Shown here piece after piece: positions 1-6,114 of a stretch of 9,962 nt of DNA (positions are counted from its first letter, which is position 1; the number at the start of each line of letters is the position of its first letter). Where the stretch lies: the NCBI GenBank assembly GCA_011524615.1, contig WTJZ01000173.1:1-9962 (forward strand), given 5' to 3'. The notes below the pieces were generated by a model. The model did not search any database, was not told the DNA's origin, and was given only the letters and a program-made list of their open reading frames with translations. The DNA comes from Akkermansiaceae bacterium. Its GTDB lineage: Bacteria; Verrucomicrobiota; Verrucomicrobiia; Verrucomicrobiales; Akkermansiaceae. The translations under genes and the position numbers were made by a program.

Positions 1-1401
1 GTTGAAGTTCATCTGAATGCAATAAATTCTGAATAGAGTGGATTGAATCTCTTGATCATCAGGATTAAGTTGGTAAGCATTCTCAGCTACGATTAAGTCG
101 TTATCAATCCGAGAGGCAAAGTCTTCACTATCCCAAAAGGCGCTATCATTATAGGTTAGAGCTTTGTTTAAGTTAGAACTCGCCTCCGACTGTAGCTCTT
201 TTGACTCGGCTAAAGTCTGAGAGGTGTGAATCAAGTGATCTTGCAACAGGTTGTTCTCTGTATCTAATACTACTGGCTCATCTAATAGTACCTGTTGACT
301 CCTGTGGACTTCTTCGCTTCCTTGATTCAAGATGACATATATGGCCGAGAGTAACGTCACAGACAAGCAAGCTATCATAGTGGCTTGTAAATGGCGCTTC
401 AGGAAGAGGTGAATCTGGATTTCTGGACGCTGTATATCTAAGGAAGTGGGACGCCTTTCCTGAAAGCAAAGCACATCTTGTCGTAGCTCTAGAGCTGTTT
501 GGTAACGCTCTTCAGGATCTTTGGCTAGCGCCTTTAGGGTGATTCGCTCTAGTGTTTTTGGTAGAGAGGATACCAGTTTTCGAGGAGGTATAACCTGCCC
601 GTTCTTGGTATTCATTAGAATCTCATCTCTCTTGCCTTGTTGTGGGGGAGACCCTGTTAAAATGAAGTAGAGCAAGCAGCCGAGGGCGTAGATATCAGCA
701 CGCTGGTCAAGTATACTATCGAAGTGAACTTGTTCTGGAGAGAGGTATCCCAGTGAGCCCTTGACCATCCCGTACACCGTATGATCGCGTACCTCCAATA
801 AGTGAGGTAACTCTGCCAACTCATCATCGAAATCATCTAAATGTTTCGCTAGCCCCCAATCGCACACCAGAATCTCATCAAGAGAGCCGCATTGTATATT
901 ATCAGGCTTAAGGTCGAGATGAATGATATTCTTAGAATGGCTATATGCGAGCGCGTCACAAATTTTGATAAACGCAAGCAAACGACGATTTAAGGAGCTT
1001 TCCTCACGTACAAAGTCCGTCAGCGTGTGATTATCCTTGAGGTCCATGGTAAAGAAGGGACGCCCGTTTTCGTTGGTATCAAGATCGTGAACTTTGATGA
1101 TATGTGGATGGCTAAGCTCAGAAGTGATCCATGCCTCATATACCAGAATTTTATCATACTCGACAGCTACGTCTTCCCTAGTAATAGCAAGCGCTACCTC
1201 TCGCTTAAGGCGCTCATCATAGCATTTATATACCGTCTTCAGTGAACCTTCACCAACTAACTTTCGATCATAGTATCTGTCCTGTGAGGTTAACAGCTTT
1301 AGATATTGGTCACTATTTTCCTCTGTAGGCAAACGCCCGACCAGACTCATCAATCGGTTCAATTCTGAGATATCGAGTTTTTTAGGTACGTCATTATTCA
1401 T
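1..1401 (-). CDS. Membrane Ser/Thr protein kinase with WNK-like displaced lysine (3' end outside window)
   Basis: Open from ATG at 1401 to the window edge without a stop (467 codons), so the C-terminus is missing. Residues about 44-312 are a Hanks-type kinase domain: glycine loop GEGSLKTVY (50-58), alpha-C Glu E89 nine residues before the SHP motif, catalytic loop HLDLKPDN (161-168; D163, K165, N168), DWG (181-183, in place of DFG), SPEQ (221-224, in place of APE) and D236 of helix F. It should phosphorylate Ser/Thr in the cytoplasm. The beta-3 motif reads VALA instead of VAIK, so the usual ATP-binding lysine is Ala72, while Lys55 sits in the glycine loop. HLD instead of HRD makes it a non-RD kinase. 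One membrane segment (about 338-358) follows. The rest should lie outside the membrane and ends in a TPR-like helix (about 438-460). ATG 1401 has only a weak ribosome site. Substrate unknown. Kinase fold is near certain; activity is inferred. Confidence 0.9.
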   Translation of the reverse strand, partial: MNNDVPKKLDISELNRLMSLVGRLPTEENSDQYLKLLTSQDRYYDRKLVGEGSLKTVYKCYDERLKREVALAITREDVAVEYDKILVYEAWITSELSHPHIIKVHDLDTNENGRPFFTMDLKDNHTLTDFVREESSLNRRLLAFIKICDALAYSHSKNIIHLDLKPDNIQCGSLDEILVCDWGLAKHLDDFDDELAELPHLLEVRDHTVYGMVKGSLGYLSPEQVHFDSILDQRADIYALGCLLYFILTGSPPQQGKRDEILMNTKNGQVIPPRKLVSSLPKTLERITLKALAKDPEERYQTALELRQDVLCFQERRPTSLDIQRPEIQIHLFLKRHLQATMIACLSVTLLSAIYVILNQGSEEVHRSQQVLLDEPVVLDTENNLLQDHLIHTSQTLAESKELQSEASSNLNKALTYNDSAFWDSEDFASRIDNDLIVAENAYQLNPDDQEIQSTLFRIYCIQMNFN

Positions 1402-1777
1402 TCTTTAAGGTGAGTTACTACCTCAGCGTTGGGTAGAATAAGATGAACAACAAAAAACGGAAAGCCAATTCTTTACGGAGAGCTTCCTACAAGTGTGGAG
1501 CTACTCTGAGCCGTTCACTGCGAAAAAGGGGCGTCATGGTATAGTGTTCAACGCTTTGTATCCTGTTGTATGAACTGTGTTAGCTTTAATTTGAGAGTAA
1601 GCCTTGTTTGAAACGCTCCTGCTGATCCAAACGCTGAGGGCGTTGCTCTCTAAAAATGCTCGTAGCAATTAAAGGTGCGGAGGGGGCAATGGTGTGTATA
1701 ATTTGCACCTCTCTCTCAAATTCAGACTGAATAGGGTGCTCGGTAGAGAGAGGTGACCCTGCTCGAGTGGTTTTATA
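1402..1777. other. Intergenic region between kinase and photolyase genes
   Basis: No gene I can defend. On the minus strand the photolyase frame stays open for 63 codons after its TAA stop, to a TAA at 1586-1588, and a GTG at 1706-1708 could start a 40-residue product in it. An 11-bp inverted repeat (1706-1716 with 1745-1755, 28-nt spacer) lies just past the photolyase stop but has no U-tract, so it is at best a weak 3'-end hairpin. The kinase promoter must lie above 1401, but no convincing -35/-10 pair is visible. Confidence 0.6.
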
Positions 1778-3208
1778 TTATGCGGAGATCTCTTTGAATG
1801 CTGCGAAGGCGTCGAGGGCTTTTTGTCTGCCTTCCTTATGCCCGATGATAGGGGCTGGGTAATTCCTCCCGAGGATGATTCCTGCAGCTCTCAGTTCTAG
1901 ATCAGGAGCGTCAAAGGGGCAGTGTAGGTATTTGTTCGGGAGATGCGCGAGTTCAGGGCACCACTTACGTACATAGTCGCCCGTGATGTCGAACTTTTGG
2001 CCCTGAGTGATAGGGTTAAAGACACGGAAGTATGGGGCTCCGTCTGCTCCTGAGCCTGCGATCCACTGCCAGCCCATCGTATTATTCCCTAGATCGGCAT
2101 CTACGAGGGTATCCCAGAACCATTCTGCACCAGCCTGCCAGGGCTGGAGGAGGTGCTTGACGAGGAGGGAGCCTACGATCATACGCACTCGGTTATGCAT
2201 CCATCCTGTGGTCCAGAGTTCGCGCATTCCGGCGTCAACGATGGGGTAGCCCGTTTCTCCTCGTTGCCACGCCCGGAGGAATTGATCATTTTCTTCCCAG
2301 GGGAAGAGTTGATACTTCTCATAGAGCGCCTGTGTAGGTGAGTGAGGGAAATGGTAGAGCAGGTGTTGGCCAAACTCACGCCAGAAGAGCTGTCTTGTAA
2401 TGCCTGATTCTACGTCTGGATGGGAGAGGCTTCTGAGCTGGTGGAGTACTTCTCTCGGGCCAAGTTGGCCAAAGTGGAGGTAGGGGCTGAGCTTGGAGGT
2501 GCCCTCCAGATCTGGGCGGTCACGGTAATCACCATAGACGATGGCTCTGGCTTGGCTAAACTGTCCTAATCGGGCAAGTCCAGCGGAGCGGGAGACCTCC
2601 CATGATGAGTGCATGCCCGCATCCCAACCGATGGTAGGAAGTAAGGATAGGTCATCGAGCCTTCTCTGCAGTTGAGGGCTGGCCCATGAGATCGAGGTTT
2701 CATCTAGCGGTTCGGCGTAAGCAACTTCCTGTTGCGCAAGGGATTTCCAAAAGGGGGTGAAGACCTTGAAAGGGGAGCCTGATTTATTAAAGGTTTTGGT
2801 CGGGTCGAAGAGGGTATTCGAGTTGAAGCTTTTGACTTGATATCCTTGTGATTTGAGGGCGGCCTTGATCTGAGTATCTTCCTTGATCCGATGGGGCTCA
2901 TAACATCGGTTCCAGAGTACGGCACGGACTTGGTGTTGTTGCAGTACTTCTTGGATCGCGTCTGCGGAGGTGTACTCTGGATTGCCAAGGAGGAGTTGCC
3001 CGCCGAGTTGCGTGATCTGCTCTTCTAGATCTTGGAGCGCATAGTGTAGCCACCACTTACTAGCGCCCCCACGCTGCCATTCATCACTGTGCTCATTATG
3101 ATGGTAGTAGGGGAGAACCTTATATCCGTGTTCTACTGCCCAAGAGAGGGCTTGGTTGTCTTGTAATCGTAGGTCACTACGGAGCCATAAGAGTGCTACT
3201 TGCGTCAT
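1778..3208 (-). CDS. phrB: Deoxyribodipyrimidine photolyase (class I CPD type)
   Basis: Repairs UV-induced cyclobutane pyrimidine dimers in DNA with FADH- and blue/near-UV light; cytoplasmic. The 476 residues match the usual class I length. The N-terminal Rossmann antenna domain opens with LLWLRSDLRLQDN (6-18). The FAD-binding helical domain holds TSKLSPYLHFG (237-247), WREF (276-279), GYPIVDAGMREL (320-331), MHNRVRM (337-343), DADLGNN (370-376), GWQW (379-382) and APYFRVFNP (391-399). N376 and W380 align with E. coli N378 and W382, the latter in the electron-transfer Trp chain. The antenna cofactor (MTHF or a deazaflavin) cannot be told. Start ATG 3208 gives the family N-terminus, although AGGGG abuts the ATG, too close for an ideal ribosome site. 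A likely -10 box lies at 3246-3251. A single-gene unit; a 6-4 photolyase or cryptochrome is less likely from these motifs. Confidence 0.95.
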   Translation of the reverse strand: MTQVALLWLRSDLRLQDNQALSWAVEHGYKVLPYYHHNEHSDEWQRGGASKWWLHYALQDLEEQITQLGGQLLLGNPEYTSADAIQEVLQQHQVRAVLWNRCYEPHRIKEDTQIKAALKSQGYQVKSFNSNTLFDPTKTFNKSGSPFKVFTPFWKSLAQQEVAYAEPLDETSISWASPQLQRRLDDLSLLPTIGWDAGMHSSWEVSRSAGLARLGQFSQARAIVYGDYRDRPDLEGTSKLSPYLHFGQLGPREVLHQLRSLSHPDVESGITRQLFWREFGQHLLYHFPHSPTQALYEKYQLFPWEENDQFLRAWQRGETGYPIVDAGMRELWTTGWMHNRVRMIVGSLLVKHLLQPWQAGAEWFWDTLVDADLGNNTMGWQWIAGSGADGAPYFRVFNPITQGQKFDITGDYVRKWCPELAHLPNKYLHCPFDAPDLELRAAGIILGRNYPAPIIGHKEGRQKALDAFAAFKEISA

Positions 3209-3245
3209 CCCCTACAGTAGCACAGATTACTAGCTATCAAGTAGA

Positions 3246-3251
3246 ATTATA
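3246..3251 (-). promoter_or_regulatory. Perfect TATAAT -10 box, candidate photolyase promoter
   Basis: The minus strand reads TATAAT, 38 bases before the photolyase ATG, giving a leader of roughly 25-30 nt. A TTAACA (one mismatch to TTGACA) lies upstream, but only 13 nt away, too close for an ordinary -35. The box overlaps the U-tract of the upstream gene's terminator, and part of its identity could be chance in an A/T-rich tract. Confidence 0.45.
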
Positions 3252-3282
3252 AAAAAACGCTGCCTGTTAAGAGAGGCAGCGT
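3251..3282 (-). terminator. Rho-independent terminator of the large membrane-anchored protein gene
   Basis: A 9-bp GC-rich stem (arms 3257-3265 and 3274-3282, 8-nt loop) is followed on the minus strand by an unbroken run of seven T (3257 down to 3251). It lies 27 bases past the stop of the gene ending at 3309 and should insulate the photolyase gene from read-through. Confidence 0.85.
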
Positions 3283-3308
3283 CAGGGTGGGTTTTTGACT
3301 CTAGGAGA

Positions 3309-4862
3309 CTAGTTAGAGTAGCGGAGTCCTTTATCAAGTCGTCCTTCGATGTGGATGGTCTGCTCCTTTTTCTCTAGATCGATCAGGTGCTGTTCTTCTT
3401 CAGGGAGGAAGCTCGAGGCCATCCCAACGAGTGCAGGAGGACAGTCCGTCATAGTAATGGAGACGTCCTCGAAGGTCATGTCCTTCATGTTGATGCGTCC
3501 ATCAGTATGGATTTGGCCAAAATTACTGTAGAAGAGGTTCTTGCTGAGATCGAGGCTGCGGTCTTCGGGAGCTAACTCAATGTTCAGCGCCTGAATCTCA
3601 GGGTGCTCAACGACCTCTTGCGGGATTCCCATCATGACGAGCATAGGGGCGATCGTCTCAGGGAGGCTCGCTGAGAGGTCTTTGATGGCGAGCTTTACGC
3701 TGATATCGTTGAGCATCTCCATCGGGTTTTCGAGGCTCGAAGCATTCATGATCGATTGGTAATCGATGTGTGATGCGATCTCGATCAGTCCGAGGTGATA
3801 GCTCCCCATGTTTTCCTCTGCATTCTCATGGGTATTGAAGGAGAGGTCTAAGTCACTGAGGCTGTATGAGTAATCACATACGATGCTCTCTAGTAACGAG
3901 CTCTCTTCTAACTGCTCGTCGAATGGCTGTGACAAGTCGAGATCTGAGAGGTCAGCATTAAGGGAAAGCTCGTACTTCATCCCACCTAGAGTATGAAGAC
4001 CAAAGTTTGCATTGTCTCCGAGTTGGACCTCTTTGAAGGTAGGCAGCACCTCTCCAGAGGCGTCTAGGGAGCAGAAACCGATCTGAAGTTGTGAGAGGTC
4101 TTGTGCTACGATTGCCTCATCCGCATCGATCGTTACCGAAGCTGAGAATGATGAGACTTGGTACTTATTCCCTGACTCTGGTTGGTTAATCATGAGGAGG
4201 TGGACCGTAGGGTTATAGGTGATATCCAGAGCGAAGGCTTTCATGCTCGAGAACTCTTTCAGTTGCTTCTCAGTTACCAGCGGGAGGAAGGGGATGCTGA
4301 AATCTTCTCTCGATGTAGAGACGCCCTTCACAGCCATGTGGAAGTATTGATCATGTGCAAGAGCATCGAGGATGAAGGAGGTGAGTTCCGCCTCGGTGAG
4401 CTCTTCTTCCGGCAGAGCGGAGATGTCTCCATCGAAGTTAATAACAATCTCTTTGATAGAGGTCGTCGTCTCGATGTGATCGAGGTATTCTGGTGCGTCT
4501 TCGATATCGTTGATATTAACGATCGAGATGTCCTTGAGCGTTAGTTCGAACGTTTCGATGCGTTCTTCACCCTTCTGTTTGATGATACACTTATCAGCAG
4601 AGATGGTAGACTGCGCTGAGATTCCTTCTTCTGATTGTTCGTACGTAAAGCGGAGATCATTAATGGTAGCCTTCTGGCTAAAGATATCAGTGGAGACATC
4701 TTTGAACGTGAGATCACCGAATTCTTCTTCTCTGAGCTGTTGTTGTACTTCTTCTAATTGTGCCGTGATGTTTCCTGAAATATTGTTCTGCACGACGCAA
4801 ATAGTCGTGATCGCGATCAAGAGAATCACTGCTGGTGCGATGATGATAGCAAGCTTTTTCAT
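3309..4862 (-). CDS. Membrane-anchored, beta-rich protein of unknown function
   Basis: I place the start at ATG 4862 (517 aa); an in-frame TTG at 4880 would add six residues, but GAGGG, a fair ribosome site, lies inside that stretch 11 nt before the ATG. The protein opens with MKK and one hydrophobic segment (about 3-24). ITTIC is not a good lipobox, so it is probably an uncleaved anchor with the bulk in the periplasm. A short charged helix (about 30-45, Gln/Glu-rich) follows. The rest is acidic, with alternating hydrophobic strands such as ATINDLRF, TFELTLKDISI and MTFEDVSITMTD, the look of long-beta AsmA/DUF748 or YdgA/DUF945-like periplasmic proteins. That resemblance is an impression, not a motif match. 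Cys are few and there is no catalytic signature. It is probably a monocistronic unit, divergent from cysteine synthase. Confidence 0.85.
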   Translation of the reverse strand: MKKLAIIIAPAVILLIAITTICVVQNNISGNITAQLEEVQQQLREEEFGDLTFKDVSTDIFSQKATINDLRFTYEQSEEGISAQSTISADKCIIKQKGEERIETFELTLKDISIVNINDIEDAPEYLDHIETTTSIKEIVINFDGDISALPEEELTEAELTSFILDALAHDQYFHMAVKGVSTSREDFSIPFLPLVTEKQLKEFSSMKAFALDITYNPTVHLLMINQPESGNKYQVSSFSASVTIDADEAIVAQDLSQLQIGFCSLDASGEVLPTFKEVQLGDNANFGLHTLGGMKYELSLNADLSDLDLSQPFDEQLEESSLLESIVCDYSYSLSDLDLSFNTHENAEENMGSYHLGLIEIASHIDYQSIMNASSLENPMEMLNDISVKLAIKDLSASLPETIAPMLVMMGIPQEVVEHPEIQALNIELAPEDRSLDLSKNLFYSNFGQIHTDGRINMKDMTFEDVSITMTDCPPALVGMASSFLPEEEQHLIDLEKKEQTIHIEGRLDKGLRYSN

Positions 4863-5075
4863 TTCCGCCGCTACCCTCAATATTCTTCCATAGAATGCAA
4901 TGAATTTATTTTATTTTTTCATGTTTTTGTGGGTTGGTGCGATGAAATGTGTTTAAAATAGATTTTTTGTCGTTTTGTGTCTTTTTTGTGATTGGGATGT
5001 GTTGAATGAATGTGCTTCACGATCGCGAAAAAAGAAACTAGCCATATGTGCAAATCTGGCTACAGTTCACGTCAT
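4863..5075. promoter_or_regulatory. Divergent AT-rich intergenic region
   Basis: This spacer must hold the promoters of the minus-strand anchored protein and the plus-strand cysteine synthase. It is strongly A/T-rich from about 4900 to 5000, with T-runs on the plus strand (4962-4967 and 4982-4987, both within TTTTTTGT). TAAAAT at 4954-4959 is a possible plus-strand -10, but no -35 is properly spaced (TTGGTG at 4934-4939 is only 14 nt away). An inverted repeat TAGCCA/TGGCTA (5039-5044 with 5057-5062, 12-nt loop) lies just before the chosen cysteine synthase start. Confidence 0.5.
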
Positions 5076-6041
5076 ATGAGTTTTATCGCACAAAACATGG
5101 TAGAGACGGTGGGGAATACTCCACTGATTAAGCTTAACCAAATCTCACGTGACTGTCGTGCAGACATTTACGTAAAGGCAGAGTTCTTTAACCCACTCTT
5201 CAGCGTCAAGGACCGTATCGGTAAGGCGATGATCGAGAAGGCAGAGTGGGATGGTCTACTCAAGCCTGGTGGCACAATCATTGAACCAACATCAGGGAAC
5301 ACAGGGATTGCCCTCGCATTCATCGCGAGAGCGAAAGGGTACCGTTGTATCCTCACGATGCCTGAATCAATGTCGATCGAGCGTCGTGTGCTTCTCCGTT
5401 CTCTCGGTGCGGAAATCGTATTGACACCTGCGGCTAAAGGAATGGGTGGTGCGATTGCTAAGGCTAAGGCACTTCTCGAGGAGTATGGTGATCGTGGATT
5501 CGGCCCTAGCCAGTTCGATAACCCAGCTAACCCTGAAGTACACCGTAAGACGACAGCTGAAGAAATCTGGCGCGACACTAAGGGTGAGGTAGACGTCTTC
5601 GTCTCAGGTGTAGGTACAGGTGGTACGATCACAGGTGTCTCTGAGGTCATCAAGAGCCGTCGTTCACTCCACACCGTAGCGGTAGAGCCAACAAACAGCC
5701 CTGTAATCTCAGGTGGTAGCCCAGGGCCGCATAAGATCCAGGGGATCGGAGCGGGATTCATCCCAGGTAACCTTAATACAGAGATCATTGATGAGGTGGT
5801 AACGGTATCTAACGAGGAAGCATTCGAAACTGCGCGCCAGCTTGCGACCTTCGAAGGTCTTCCAGCTGGTATCTCAACAGGTGCAAACGTCTTTGCTGCC
5901 ATGCAGATTGCTAAGCGTCCAGAGATGGTTGGTAAGAAGATCGTGACAATCGGTTGTTCATCAACAGAGCGTTACCTCTCCACTCCACTTGCTGAGAGTG
6001 TCCGTGAGGAAGTCGCGAACCTCCCAGTTCACGAGATCTAA
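5076..6041 (+). CDS. cysK: Cysteine synthase (O-acetylserine sulfhydrylase)
   Basis: PLP enzyme making L-cysteine from O-acetylserine and sulfide, the last step of assimilatory cysteine synthesis; cytoplasmic, usually a dimer. With start ATG 5076 the product is 321 aa, the usual CysK length, and TVGNTPL falls at 11-17 as expected. PLP lysine K45 lies in SVKDR (43-47). TSGNTG (72-77) is the substrate loop, GVGTGGT (178-184) the PLP phosphate loop, GIGAGFIP is at 223-230, and SSTERYLST (295-303) carries the Ser near the PLP ring. FNPLF before SVKDR is slightly unusual, since a small residue is common at the last position. In-frame ATGs at 5010 and 5046 would add 22 or 10 residues (CFTIAKKETSHMCKSGYSS...) unlike the family. 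None of the starts has a clear ribosome site. The related CysM or cystathionine beta-synthase is less likely. Confidence 0.95.
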   Translation: MSFIAQNMVETVGNTPLIKLNQISRDCRADIYVKAEFFNPLFSVKDRIGKAMIEKAEWDGLLKPGGTIIEPTSGNTGIALAFIARAKGYRCILTMPESMSIERRVLLRSLGAEIVLTPAAKGMGGAIAKAKALLEEYGDRGFGPSQFDNPANPEVHRKTTAEEIWRDTKGEVDVFVSGVGTGGTITGVSEVIKSRRSLHTVAVEPTNSPVISGGSPGPHKIQGIGAGFIPGNLNTEIIDEVVTVSNEEAFETARQLATFEGLPAGISTGANVFAAMQIAKRPEMVGKKIVTIGCSSTERYLSTPLAESVREEVANLPVHEI

Positions 6042-6066
6042 TCCTATTGCTCATAAGCATATAGAT

Positions 6067-6098
6067 AAGGCGCGCATCATAGAGATGCGCGCCTTTTT
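6067..6098 (+). terminator. Strong Rho-independent terminator after cysteine synthase
   Basis: A perfect 12-bp stem (6067-6078 with 6084-6095, 5-nt loop) built on GGCGCGC is followed by further T residues to 6098. It lies 25 bases past the cysteine synthase stop. The GH1 gene on the minus strand stops at 6115, so this hairpin may also end that transcript, but its minus-strand tail (TTATC) is a poor U-tract. Confidence 0.92.
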
Positions 6099-6114
6099 GC
6101 TATTGAGCGGATTG

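Noticed and set aside
1..1401. Calling the kinase an inactive pseudokinase because the VAIK lysine is missing
   Set aside because: The loop lysine at WNK spacing and intact E89, D163, N168 and D181 argue for activity.
1443..1544. 33-residue very basic reading frame on the plus strand (MNNKKRKANSLRR...)
   Set aside because: No ribosome site, no recognisable family, and short enough to arise by chance beside the kinase start.
1706..1755. 11-bp inverted repeat after the photolyase stop, considered as a terminator
   Set aside because: The 28-nt loop and absence of a U-tract make it a poor terminator, and the arms are simple CT/AG repeats.
4182..4893. Plus-strand reading frames of 120 and 127 residues
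   Set aside because: They lie antisense to the anchored-protein gene, which has a signal anchor, ribosome site and terminator.
5168..5902. 244-codon minus-strand reading frame
   Set aside because: Fully antisense to cysteine synthase, whose motifs are unmistakable; its Ser/Arg/Pro-rich content is typical of a shadow frame.
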